This document shows, one piece after another, positions 34,449-43,053 of a DNA stretch of 64,000 nt. The notes beneath the pieces are model-generated. The model ran no database searches. It saw nothing but the letters and a program-made list of their open reading frames with translations, and was not told where the DNA came from. Numbering within the stretch: the first letter of the stretch is position 1; each line of letters begins with the position of its first letter. Source of the stretch: Roseivirga pacifica. Its GTDB lineage: Bacteria > Bacteroidota > Bacteroidia > Cytophagales > Cyclobacteriaceae. The translations under genes and the position numbers were made by a program. The stretch lies in the NCBI RefSeq assembly GCF_900111145.1, contig NZ_FOIR01000001.1, positions 1,061,501 through 1,125,500 of the forward strand, written 5' to 3'.

Positions 34449-35465
34449 TTAGATCTCTCCTTTAAGCTCGTAATTCATCATAATTTCAACAAGCTTGTCA
34501 AGTCCAACTTTAGGTTCCCAGCCTAGCACTTTTTTAGCTTTGGTAAAATCTCCTCTCAGTTCATCAACCTCAGCAGGTCTGAAAAATTCTTGAGAAACAT
34601 TTACCAAAACCTTTCCAGAAGCTTTATCTATTCCTTTTTCATCAAGACCAGAACCTTCCCATAAAATCTCTTTATCGACTACCTTAAAACATAGGTCAAC
34701 AAACTCTCTAATCGTTTTAGATTCACCTGTGGCTAGAACGTAATCATCTGCTGTTGAATGTTGTAGCATGGCATGCATGCCTTTTACGTACTCTTGGGCA
34801 AAACCCCAGTCGCGTTTGGCGTCCAAATTCCCCAAAGACAAGTGCTGCTTGTTTCCTTTTTCAATTTCGCTAACTGCATAGGCAATCTTTTTGGTAACAA
34901 ATTCCATTCCTCGTAAAGGAGATTCATGGTTGAAGAGTATTCCTGAGCAGCCAAAAATGCCAAACGATTCTCTGTAGTTTCTGGTAATCCAGTGTGCGTA
35001 AAGCTTCGAAACACCATATGGACTCCGTGGATGAAACTTGGTGTCTTCATTCTGAGGAGAAGAAGTTATCTTTCCAAACATTTCACTTGTTGAAGCTTGA
35101 TAAAATTTAATGCTTGGGTTAATAGTTTTTATGGCTTCTAGTATTCTATGAGCCCCTATGGCATCAATCTCGGCTGTAAGTATGGGCTGATCGAAAGATG
35201 CACCAACAAAGCTTTGTGCCCCTAGGTTATACACCTCATCAGGTTCTAAATCTCTTATAACACTAAAAATATTACTGAATTCTAGTAGGTCTAAGTATAC
35301 GTGTTTTACATCATCGTCAATACCCAGCCTTTTAAGCCTCCAAATTGCGGAATCTACTCTTCTCCTGTCTGCTCCGTAAACCTCATATCCTTTGTCCAAT
35401 AGGTGTTGTGCAAGGTATGCTCCATCTTGACCGTTAATTCCTGTAATTAGTGCTTTTTTGCTCAT
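34449..35465 (-). CDS. gmd: GDP-mannose 4,6-dehydratase
   Basis: This 338-residue enzyme converts GDP-mannose to GDP-4-keto-6-deoxymannose. The NADP-binding GINGQDGAYL (9-18) is family-specific. NLGAQSFVGASFDQP follows, then the catalytic T126/E128 in ASTSEMFG, Y150 and K154 in SPYGVSK, and LFNHESPLRGMEFVTKK. No fucose synthase (fcl) or GDP-rhamnose reductase (rmd) is adjacent, so the 4-keto product must be finished by an enzyme elsewhere. It is the only minus-strand gene between two plus-strand blocks of locus 2. The 99-base gap upstream holds the divergent promoter for the next gene. Confidence 0.93.
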   Translation of the reverse strand: MSKKALITGINGQDGAYLAQHLLDKGYEVYGADRRRVDSAIWRLKRLGIDDDVKHVYLDLLEFSNIFSVIRDLEPDEVYNLGAQSFVGASFDQPILTAEIDAIGAHRILEAIKTINPSIKFYQASTSEMFGKITSSPQNEDTKFHPRSPYGVSKLYAHWITRNYRESFGIFGCSGILFNHESPLRGMEFVTKKIAYAVSEIEKGNKQHLSLGNLDAKRDWGFAQEYVKGMHAMLQHSTADDYVLATGESKTIREFVDLCFKVVDKEILWEGSGLDEKGIDKASGKVLVNVSQEFFRPAEVDELRGDFTKAKKVLGWEPKVGLDKLVEIMMNYELKGEI

Positions 35466-35518
35466 GTAGTTAAAGATTGTGACGAAAATATATGGTCTAC
35501 TGAAATAAGACTAACATA

Positions 35519-35546
35519 TTGCTCAATATTTTAGAACCTAGCTTTC
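35519..35546 (+). promoter_or_regulatory. Predicted promoter for the glycosyltransferase block 35565-40733
   Basis: TTG at 35519-35521 is followed after 17 bases by TAGCTTTC at 35539-35546, which matches the Bacteroidota -7 box TAnnTTTG at seven of eight positions. The predicted transcription start is a few bases before the TTG start codon at 35565. It is the only good candidate in the divergent gap to gmd. Confidence 0.4.
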
Positions 35547-35564
35547 TAGCTTAATTACAATCTC

Positions 35565-36722
35565 TTGTCGGCAAGAAAAAAAGTACTAATAGACATGCAT
35601 CATCTTTATGTAGCGCAAACGGGAATTGGCAGCTACATGAAAGACTTGGCAAAGTGGGTAAAGTCGGACGCTCCAAAAACTCATGACTATACACTTTATC
35701 CTGCTGATATAGAAAAGCTTTTAAAACCAAACTATAGAAGAAAGCCTTGGGTTTTGTTTCGTGTAATGGCTCAGTTAGAGCTTTTACTCTGGAAGCAATT
35801 AATTATTCCCATCAAGGTGTTTTTCACCAAGCCTGATATTCTTTTTTCTCCAGATTATTATAGCCCTGTTTTACCCTTAAAGTGTAAAAAAGTAACTGTT
35901 TTTTACGATACTTTTTTTTGGGATTCACCTGAACACTACGGTGGTCTTTGGCTAAAGTATTTTAAGTGGATAATAAACAAAGGGTTGGGGAAAGACGGTC
36001 AAATACTTACTATCTCTGATTATTCTAAAATTAAGCTCATTAATAAACTCAATATCGAAAATAGTCGGGTAACCTCTCTTCATCTTCCTGTTAACCTTGA
36101 GCGAGAGGAAGAGTTGAAAAATGATGCTTGGTTGCAGGAACTCGGTGTTTCATGTAATTTCTTTCTACATGTAGGTGTTTTCGAGAAAAGAAAACAACTA
36201 CCATTTCTAGTTAAGTCATTTGCAAATTGGTTGGATTCAAGTAAAGAAGAGTTTCAATTGATATTGGTTGGAAAAAGGGCTCCTAATAGTCGTTTTGATG
36301 ACTATGATGAAGTACAGAGTTTGGTAGAAAAATTGGGTTTGACAGGCAAGGTATTATTTCCAGGGTTTATATCTAACTCTCAGTTAGACCAACTCTACGC
36401 TAGAGCTTTCGGTTATATTCTCCCCTCTATCAATGAGGGCTTTGGGCTTCCTGTATTAGAATCTTTTTTAAGAAAATGTCCACTGATTATTTCGAGTCAA
36501 GGCGCAATCGTTGAAGTTGCTGGAAGTGCTGCTTTGGTTTTTCAAATGCAAGATCAAGAGTCACTTATAAAAAAAATGAACCTCATAGTTAGTGACGAGA
36601 AGTTGAGGAGTGATTTGATTTTGAAAGGTGAGGAGAGGCTTGCACTCTTTACGCTTCAAACTTATTTTGATAAGTTTGAGAACTACTTGTCCAAAGTTAT
36701 CATGAACGATAAAAATGAGTAA
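35565..36722 (+). CDS. GT4-family glycosyltransferase
   Basis: This 385-residue GT-B enzyme of family 4 opens with VLIDMHHLYVAQTGIGSYMK and has ILTISDYSKIKL between the two halves. FFLHVGVFEKRKQL follows, and the donor-binding ExxxxxxxE-type motif appears as INEGFGLPVLESF. It resembles mannosyl/rhamnosyltransferases of the WbaZ/MtfB branch. The start is TTG at 35565. It is the first gene of a run of five (to 40733) with overlaps or gaps of under 20 bases. The sugar transferred is unknown. Confidence 0.82.
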   Translation: MSARKKVLIDMHHLYVAQTGIGSYMKDLAKWVKSDAPKTHDYTLYPADIEKLLKPNYRRKPWVLFRVMAQLELLLWKQLIIPIKVFFTKPDILFSPDYYSPVLPLKCKKVTVFYDTFFWDSPEHYGGLWLKYFKWIINKGLGKDGQILTISDYSKIKLINKLNIENSRVTSLHLPVNLEREEELKNDAWLQELGVSCNFFLHVGVFEKRKQLPFLVKSFANWLDSSKEEFQLILVGKRAPNSRFDDYDEVQSLVEKLGLTGKVLFPGFISNSQLDQLYARAFGYILPSINEGFGLPVLESFLRKCPLIISSQGAIVEVAGSAALVFQMQDQESLIKKMNLIVSDEKLRSDLILKGEERLALFTLQTYFDKFENYLSKVIMNDKNE

Positions 36723-37389
36723 TAAAGAGAATCGCTTTGGCTTGGGCTGGGATGCTAAAAGTAAGCTATGGGCTTATTTTGCTTTGGCATTTTGGTTTAC
36801 AAGGGGGGTATGGCGAAGGTTGTTCTTTTCCACTTCAAAAGGGCTTGTATTAGTAGGGAGAAGAGTTACAATTAGGAGTGCTCATAAACTTTCTGTAGGC
36901 AAGAACTTTCTTATCGAAGAAGGTGCTGAGCTAAACTGTAATGCTCTTGGTGGTATGCATTTTGGCAATAGGGTTACAATAGGGAAGTACGCCATTGTTA
37001 GGCCGTCTAATATTTACGGGGGAGCAGTAGGGGAAGGGATGTCTATTGGCGATAATTCTAATATAGGGCCATATTCCTACATAGGGTGTTCAGGAAAAGT
37101 CACAATTGGTAATAATGTGATGATGGGGCCAAGAGTGAGTATGTTCGCGGAAAATCACAACTACAGTGATACGAGTATCCCCATGAAGGAGCAAGGTGTT
37201 TCGTTGTCCGAAATTGTTGTTAATAACGACTGTTGGATAGCCAGTAACGCCACGATTTTGGCCGGTGTAACTATTGGTGAGGGTAGCATAATTGCTGCAG
37301 GCGCGGTTGTTACCAAAGATATTCCGCCATATTCAATTGTGGCTGGGAATCCAGCGAAGGTAATTAAGAGCAGGAAGGTAGAGCGTTAG
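36715..37389 (+). CDS. Hexapeptide-repeat (left-handed beta-helix) O-acetyltransferase
   Basis: This 224-residue protein has a short hydrophobic start (LWAYFALAFWFTRGVW) and then hexapeptide repeats. It shows MMGPRVSMFAENHNYSD, whose histidine matches the catalytic histidine of sugar O-acetyltransferases, and ends in the family signature IVAGNPAKVIK. It probably acetylates a sugar of the locus 2 repeat unit using acetyl-CoA. It overlaps the upstream transferase by eight bases. The extra N-terminal hydrophobic stretch may anchor it at the membrane. Confidence 0.82.
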   Translation: MSNKENRFGLGWDAKSKLWAYFALAFWFTRGVWRRLFFSTSKGLVLVGRRVTIRSAHKLSVGKNFLIEEGAELNCNALGGMHFGNRVTIGKYAIVRPSNIYGGAVGEGMSIGDNSNIGPYSYIGCSGKVTIGNNVMMGPRVSMFAENHNYSDTSIPMKEQGVSLSEIVVNNDCWIASNATILAGVTIGEGSIIAAGAVVTKDIPPYSIVAGNPAKVIKSRKVER

Positions 37390-37406
37390 TTTTTAAAAAC
37401 TGCTAA

Positions 37407-38558
37407 GTGAGTCCAAGGAAGATTTTAATCACCCATTCTTCGTCTGACCTTTATGGCGCCAGTAAAATAATTCTACAGGTTGTGGAGTTGCTAATCGCTA
37501 ATGGATGGCAGGTTGTTTTTGTTGTTTCAGAGCATGGGTCACTGGTAGAAAAGCTAAAGATCCTGAGAATTGACGTTCGAATTATCAACCTTGGTGTTTT
37601 TAGAAAAAAGTACCTAACCCCGCTGGGGTTAGTTAACCGATTTTTTGCCTTGTCAATAGCTGTTGGCCGTTTAATTGTACTTATCCTATCGCAGCGCGTT
37701 ACTTTGGTTTATTCGAATACTTCAGTGGTATGGGCATCGGGCATAGCCGCTAAGGCTACTAGGAAAAAACATATATGGCATGTGCATGAGATTCCTTTCG
37801 GAAATAAACGGTATATCAAACTTACTGGGAAAATGCTTCGGTGGTTCTCCTCAAATGTTATTGCTGTTTCAGAGAGTGTGAAGGATTTTTGGCAAGCAAG
37901 CCTTAAGCCAAATCAGATAGTTAGAATTTATAATGGTGTAACAACTGTTCCTAATATAGTCGGCACGGCTAAGGGGCTGCCTGTAAGAGATAGTGACATC
38001 ATCATTACTAATGTCAGTCGTATTATTCCTTACAAGGGGCATCTGTACTTTTTGGAAGTAGCGGCTGAGCTTTTAAAGCTAAACCCAAACCTTAAATTTT
38101 TGATTGTGGGATCTAGCACGCCTGGTTACGAGGCTTATGTGAATACCGTTACTGAGAGAATTGAGGAGCTGGACTTAGGGAGCCATGTGTTTATGCTGGG
38201 GCAAAGAGAAGATGTGAAAAATATTCTGGAGCAAAGCACTTTGCTTTACCATTCGGCAATTGAACCTGACCCGCTACCTACGGTAATTTTTGAGGCACAA
38301 ATTGTGGGCACTGCAGTAGCCGCAAACAACTTAGGCGGACCAACCGAAATGATTGTGCCTAACAAAACAGGCTTGCTCGTTGATTATCAGAACCCAAAAA
38401 ACGCGGCAAGCTCCATCAATAGTTTGCTTAAGGATGAGGAAAAGTTGAGCCAATTTGTGAAGGAAGCTAAGCTTAGATTGGAAAGGGAGTTTTCAGAAGC
38501 CGAATTCGATAGACGCATGTTATCCCTAATAAATGATACTTTAGCGGGTGGTGAATAA
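37407..38558 (+). CDS. GT4-family glycosyltransferase
   Basis: This 383-residue GT-B enzyme has the N-terminal HSSSDLYGASKIILQVVELL, then VIAVSESVKDFW, TNVSRIIPYKGHLYFLEVAA and the donor site EPDPLPTVIFEAQ. The C-terminal half matches Glycos_transf_1. A GTG at 37407 is the start. It overlaps the acyltransferase-3 gene by 11 bases. The donor sugar cannot be assigned. Confidence 0.82.
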   Translation: MSPRKILITHSSSDLYGASKIILQVVELLIANGWQVVFVVSEHGSLVEKLKILRIDVRIINLGVFRKKYLTPLGLVNRFFALSIAVGRLIVLILSQRVTLVYSNTSVVWASGIAAKATRKKHIWHVHEIPFGNKRYIKLTGKMLRWFSSNVIAVSESVKDFWQASLKPNQIVRIYNGVTTVPNIVGTAKGLPVRDSDIIITNVSRIIPYKGHLYFLEVAAELLKLNPNLKFLIVGSSTPGYEAYVNTVTERIEELDLGSHVFMLGQREDVKNILEQSTLLYHSAIEPDPLPTVIFEAQIVGTAVAANNLGGPTEMIVPNKTGLLVDYQNPKNAASSINSLLKDEEKLSQFVKEAKLRLEREFSEAEFDRRMLSLINDTLAGGE

Positions 38559-39630
38559 GGTACACAAATTTCAGGCATTGGATGGTATACGAGGCTTTGC
38601 TGCCGTAATGGTGTTTTTCTATCATTACAGCCTCGAGTTTTTTGATCCATTGAGCTTGTTTTCAGGTTTTTATGTGTTTAGAGTGTCCTACGCTTTTGTC
38701 GATTTCTTTTTTGTGTTGAGTGGCTTTGTAATTGCCGCCAATTACTTGGGGAAAGTCAATTCATTTCAGTCATTTAAGCACTTTACCCAAAAGCGGTTTA
38801 TTAGGTTGTACCCTCTACTTTTTGTTACCGTAATGGCCTTTGTGTGCTTAAAGCTTTATGCCTTGTATTTTACAGATTTCAACTTCAATTCTGAGGGGTA
38901 TTCTCTAAATACGCTGTTTTTGGAGACAATAGAGCCACTCACGTTTATGAATTCTACCCCAATAATCACTTCCGACAATGGCATGAATCCCGTTTCTTGG
39001 TCTATTTCTGCAGAAATGATTGCCTATGTGACTTTTGCTTTAGTGGGCCTTATGATACCTAATAAAACTTGGCCATTTATTGCACTGATTGGCGGTGGCG
39101 TATTATTTATGGTGTTTAATGGAAGGTACCTTTATACCGGTGACTTCGGCTTTGTTCGAGGGGGGATTAATTTTTCATCAGGTGTTTTGGTTTATCAATT
39201 ATACGCTTGTAGGTCTACCGTAGGGTCAAATATTAAAAGATTGGAATGGTGGTTCATTTTGCTTGTTTTTTCGGCTCTTGGACTAATTGCTTTTAGCAAA
39301 AACGAATTATGGAATTTACTATTACCTGTAATGTTTAGTTTTGGGGTATACGTTTTTGCATTCGAAAAGGGCGCTGTTTCTGGCTTTTTGAAGCGCAAAT
39401 GGATGCAATATTTGGGTAAAATCTCTTACTCGTTCTATCTCAATCATTTTATTGTGCTTTGGGTATTCCATCAAATTGTTTGGAGGGTTTTGAAGATAGA
39501 ACCTACCCCGTTGCTATCCTTTTTAGGAGGGGGAGTAACTCTGTTATTAGTTGTTCTAGTGAGTAGTTTTACCTTTAAATATGTAGAGCTTTTTTGCAGT
39601 AATAAGCTCAAAAAGAGATTCGGTTTTTAA
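38548..39630 (+). CDS. Acyltransferase-3 family membrane acyltransferase
   Basis: This 360-residue protein has about ten membrane segments. It shows the family start FQALDGIRGFAAVMVFFYH, with the likely catalytic histidine at its end, then VDFFFVLSGFVIA and QKRFIRLYPLL. Members such as OafA or NodX transfer acetyl or longer acyl groups to polysaccharides. It may acylate the same polymer as the hexapeptide enzyme two genes upstream but on the other side of the membrane. Two consecutive GTG codons (38548, 38551) can start it. The next gene overlaps by one base. Confidence 0.85.
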   Translation: MVNKVHKFQALDGIRGFAAVMVFFYHYSLEFFDPLSLFSGFYVFRVSYAFVDFFFVLSGFVIAANYLGKVNSFQSFKHFTQKRFIRLYPLLFVTVMAFVCLKLYALYFTDFNFNSEGYSLNTLFLETIEPLTFMNSTPIITSDNGMNPVSWSISAEMIAYVTFALVGLMIPNKTWPFIALIGGGVLFMVFNGRYLYTGDFGFVRGGINFSSGVLVYQLYACRSTVGSNIKRLEWWFILLVFSALGLIAFSKNELWNLLLPVMFSFGVYVFAFEKGAVSGFLKRKWMQYLGKISYSFYLNHFIVLWVFHQIVWRVLKIEPTPLLSFLGGGVTLLLVVLVSSFTFKYVELFCSNKLKKRFGF

Positions 39631-40733
39631 TGAAAGTAGCAATTATTGGCTCAAGAGGGTATCCTTATGTTTATAGCGGATACGAAACGCTTATTAAGCA
39701 TTTAGCAGAAGGACTGGTAGAAAAGGGAGTAGAGGTAACGGTTTATTGCCATAAGGGACTTTTTAGTGAAAGGCCTAAAACGGTGAATGGTGTTAACTTG
39801 GCTTACATTCCTACAGTAGAGACAAAGTCGCTGAGTCAGCTGTTACATTCACTGCTTTCATTCATACATCTCATTTTTAATAAGCCCGATGTGCTATTTG
39901 TTGTAAATGCTGCAAATGGTCCTTATGGCCTAATCTCAAAACTCTTTAGAATTCCAACAGCCATAAATGTTGATGGCTTGGAATGGTTAAGGCCAAAGTG
40001 GAAAGGCTTGGGAGCCAAGTATTTTAAATGGTCGGCAAAGCAAGCAACTAAGTTTTATGATTTAATTATCAACGATTCAGAGGAAATGAAGCGGGTTTAT
40101 CAGGAAACCTTTCATGTTGACTCTGAAGTAATTGCTTACGGTGGCATAATCAGAAAATCAAAGGCTCCAGAGCTAATCGAAAAGTGGGAGCTTAAATCAA
40201 ACGATTACTATTTAATTGTTGGAAGGCTAATTCCGGATAACAATGCAGATTTGATAATTGAAGGCTTTATTAACTCCGGTTCTAGTAAAAAGCTTGTAGT
40301 AGTGGGAGATGTGCCTTATACCGATGAATATGCTTCAAAAATCAAAGGGATCAGCGATGAAAGGTTGGTCTTTACAGGCTATGTAACCAATCAAAATGAA
40401 TTGGCCGAGCTTTATCATCAGGCCTTTGGCTATTTTCATGGGCATGAATATGGCGGTACAAACCCAACAATGTTGAAGGCATTGGCGTACGGTTCGGCAA
40501 TTTTGGCTTTAAATACAGCCTTTAATCAGGAGATGCTCAATGGAGGGGAATTCGGCCGATTTTTTGAGAAAAATGCCAAGTCAGTCACACATTTGGTTAA
40601 TAGCATGGAAGCGAACGCTTCGGAAATGGCCATGCTCAAGCAAAACTCACCAAAAGGTATTACCAAGAAATATACATGGGAGTATGTGGTAGAACAGTAC
40701 TATACTGCTTTTCAAAAATTGCGAAGAAACTAA
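39630..40733 (+). CDS. DUF1972/rhamnosyltransferase-like GT4 glycosyltransferase
   Basis: This 367-residue protein begins with VAIIGSRGYPYVYSGYETLI, the hallmark of the DUF1972 branch of GT4 enzymes (WchF-like rhamnosyltransferases). LEWLRPKWKGLGAKYFKW, IVGRLIPDNN and HGHEYGGTNPTMLKALAYG at the donor site follow. If it is a rhamnosyltransferase, a dTDP- or GDP-rhamnose donor would be expected; gmd at 34449 is compatible with the latter only. Its stop overlaps the stop of the convergent gene at 40730 in a shared CTAA. Confidence 0.82.
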   Translation: MKVAIIGSRGYPYVYSGYETLIKHLAEGLVEKGVEVTVYCHKGLFSERPKTVNGVNLAYIPTVETKSLSQLLHSLLSFIHLIFNKPDVLFVVNAANGPYGLISKLFRIPTAINVDGLEWLRPKWKGLGAKYFKWSAKQATKFYDLIINDSEEMKRVYQETFHVDSEVIAYGGIIRKSKAPELIEKWELKSNDYYLIVGRLIPDNNADLIIEGFINSGSSKKLVVVGDVPYTDEYASKIKGISDERLVFTGYVTNQNELAELYHQAFGYFHGHEYGGTNPTMLKALAYGSAILALNTAFNQEMLNGGEFGRFFEKNAKSVTHLVNSMEANASEMAMLKQNSPKGITKKYTWEYVVEQYYTAFQKLRRN

Positions 40734-41626
40734 AGCCTGTATTTTCTTAACACTATTGACTTTACAATTCTTCTAAAGATAGGGGGGCGCTTAGTTAACC
40801 TTAAAAACCTTATGAGTTGGGCTTGTTTGTCTTGGCTCAATTCTTCTTTGTAGACTTGCAAAAAGCGTTCAACCATTTTGCCTTCTTCGTTTAACAGTTG
40901 CCTATCCGTTAGCCAGTTGCGTATTTTGCTAAATAGTGGGGTATTTTTTGTTTTTAGTTCTTTAAAAGCAACATTGTTTCCATGATGCCTGTAGCGATTC
41001 AGAGGTTTTTTAATTTGAACTACCTCACCAAAACAAAATGCGCATAAGCCTAGCCAAGCATCGTGTAATGTTTCTAAATCGGTTGGAATATCTTTGGAAT
41101 AGTTGGCTAATGCTTGATTAAAAACCATTGTTGAGCCGGTAATAAAGTTGCCAAAGAGGAATGTTTCTAGTCTATGCTCATACCAATTTTGCCCTAAGTA
41201 AGCCCAAAAAGAGGGTAAAATGACTTTGCCATTTTTGTCTATTATCTCGGCATCGTGGTAAACCAAAAGAGGGTGATCTAAACCTGATTTTGCTTCTATT
41301 TTGCTAACTACGGCCTGGAGTTTATCCTTTTTCCATATATCATCTTGATCGCTAAGCGCAATTAAGGAGGTGTCTGAGTTGCTGGCTATTGCTGATTTGA
41401 TATTTTCAATTACCCCAACATTTTTGTTTAAAATGTTGAGCATCAATTTGTCTCGCTGTTTTACGCTATACGCTAGTAAATCATTCTGAAAATCAGGGTT
41501 AGAACAGTCGTCCTGAATGTATAATAGATAAGGTTTGTAGCTCTGATTTAGTATGCTGTCTGCCTGCTCTTTAAAGAACTGATGCCCATTATACGTAATC
41601 ATTACCACGGTTACCTTGCTGCTCAT
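40730..41626 (-). CDS. Family 2 glycosyltransferase
   Basis: This 298-residue GT2 enzyme starts VTVVMITYNGHQFFKEQADS and has IQDDCSNPDFQ, NVGVIENIKSA and LIALSDQDDIWKKDKL, the last being a metal-binding SDQDD. DAWLGLCAFCFGEV is the likely catalytic region. This SDQDDIW wording is common in rhamnan-type transferases (RgpB/WsaF neighbours). It overlaps the flippase gene by four bases and lies at the 3' end of a minus-strand operon (45386 to 40730). Confidence 0.83.
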   Translation of the reverse strand: MSSKVTVVMITYNGHQFFKEQADSILNQSYKPYLLYIQDDCSNPDFQNDLLAYSVKQRDKLMLNILNKNVGVIENIKSAIASNSDTSLIALSDQDDIWKKDKLQAVVSKIEAKSGLDHPLLVYHDAEIIDKNGKVILPSFWAYLGQNWYEHRLETFLFGNFITGSTMVFNQALANYSKDIPTDLETLHDAWLGLCAFCFGEVVQIKKPLNRYRHHGNNVAFKELKTKNTPLFSKIRNWLTDRQLLNEEGKMVERFLQVYKEELSQDKQAQLIRFLRLTKRPPIFRRIVKSIVLRKYRL

Positions 41627-43053
41627 CTTCCTCTTGATTTTAAAAACGCAAAGACTTCTTTAACTAGCCCTTCCTTAAATAGAAAATGCTGAACAGCTAA
41701 ATAAGAAGCTAGGCATAGGCATACCGATGATAGGAAAATGATAAGTTCAGAATTTAGGTTTGCTCGGAGCGATAAAACGATAGGAATAAACAGCAAACAT
41801 GAGGCAATCGCATATGGGATCTTTTTCCAAGGAAGGTGAAGGCGCAGTTCTTTTGGTATGAATAGCAGGTATATCCCTGAGACAACTAGTTCTGTTGATA
41901 CTGTAGCAACTGCCGCACCCGTACTGCCGAACTTTGGTATTAATAAAAAAGTGGCTAGCAGAAAGAGTATTACGCCTACAAACGTTGAAATGGAAATGGC
42001 GGCATTTTTATTCAGTGGCACCAGAATTTGAAATGAGGCAAAGTGGCCAATACCAATTAGCAGTGGCAAAAGAGAGAGCACTTTTACTACTTCTGCGGCT
42101 TCAATAAATTCAATCCCTGAGAAAAGGATTACAGACTCTGGTGCCAAAAGGTATATGCCAGCGCACATTGGAACAGCCAGTAACACTATAAAGGAGAATG
42201 ATTTAGAGAATAGCTTATTGTTTCCGTTTGGCCCTGAAGCAAGTATTTGAGTGGCCTTGGGAATAACGACTAGCCCTAAACTAGTAAGTATTGGTAGAGA
42301 TACTTTTGAAAGTTTTACCGCTGCCGTATATAGGCCAACTTGTCTCTCATTACTCAATAGACCCAGAATAACTACATCTAAAGTTGTATAGATGGTTGTG
42401 GCTACCGCCATGCTAAATATTAAAGTGAGAGGTTTGAGGTGTGGCTTTATCGATATGTCTTTCAGAGAAAGTTTGATTCTCTTCATCAGAAAGGTGAAGT
42501 TGAGTATGTAATTGCCAACATATAGAAACACTAAGAATAGCAGGTAAGGAAATGTGTCTTCCGGTTCTTTTACAAAGAAAAAAAGTATACTGAGGCTAAA
42601 AAGCTTCACGATAAAAGACCTTAGGGCAATGAGCTTAAACTCTTGCCGGCCTGAAAAAAACCAGTCTACATTTAAAAAGCCAAAAAGGATTAATAGTCCT
42701 GCGATTAAGTTAGTGGCAAAACTATTTTTAGATGGGGCAACGAATTGCACACTGACAAAGAATATTGCAAATGCAATGGTTGCGGTAATGATGGAAAGGA
42801 GAATAAGCGTAGAAGCCACTCTTGATTCTTCTGAACTATTGCCTTTTGCTGAAGCAATGGCCTTTACTCCGTAAATGGGCATGCCGAAAGCTGCAAGAAT
42901 ACTGAAGTACTGTGCAAAAGAAAATATGAATTGCACTTCACCTATTCCCTCTGGGGAAAGTATTCTTGCCGCATAGGGAAAAGTGATAATCGGAAAAATT
43001 ATATTAAGAAGAGAGTTAAGAAGGTTAAAGCTGTAGTTCTTCTTTATTGACAT
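41623..43053 (-). CDS. wzx: Wzx-like polysaccharide flippase (locus 2)
   Basis: This 476-residue membrane protein of the polysaccharide transporter family has about 14 hydrophobic segments. It starts with KKNYSFNLLNSLLNIIFPII and FPYAARILSPEGIGEVQFI, a very typical RfbX/Wzx N-terminus. It moves the lipid-linked locus 2 repeat unit across the inner membrane. It shares one base with the Wzi-like gene upstream and four with the transferase downstream. It is longer and of different sequence than the locus 1 flippase. Confidence 0.9.
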   Translation of the reverse strand: MSIKKNYSFNLLNSLLNIIFPIITFPYAARILSPEGIGEVQFIFSFAQYFSILAAFGMPIYGVKAIASAKGNSSEESRVASTLILLSIITATIAFAIFFVSVQFVAPSKNSFATNLIAGLLILFGFLNVDWFFSGRQEFKLIALRSFIVKLFSLSILFFFVKEPEDTFPYLLFLVFLYVGNYILNFTFLMKRIKLSLKDISIKPHLKPLTLIFSMAVATTIYTTLDVVILGLLSNERQVGLYTAAVKLSKVSLPILTSLGLVVIPKATQILASGPNGNNKLFSKSFSFIVLLAVPMCAGIYLLAPESVILFSGIEFIEAAEVVKVLSLLPLLIGIGHFASFQILVPLNKNAAISISTFVGVILFLLATFLLIPKFGSTGAAVATVSTELVVSGIYLLFIPKELRLHLPWKKIPYAIASCLLFIPIVLSLRANLNSELIIFLSSVCLCLASYLAVQHFLFKEGLVKEVFAFLKSRGR

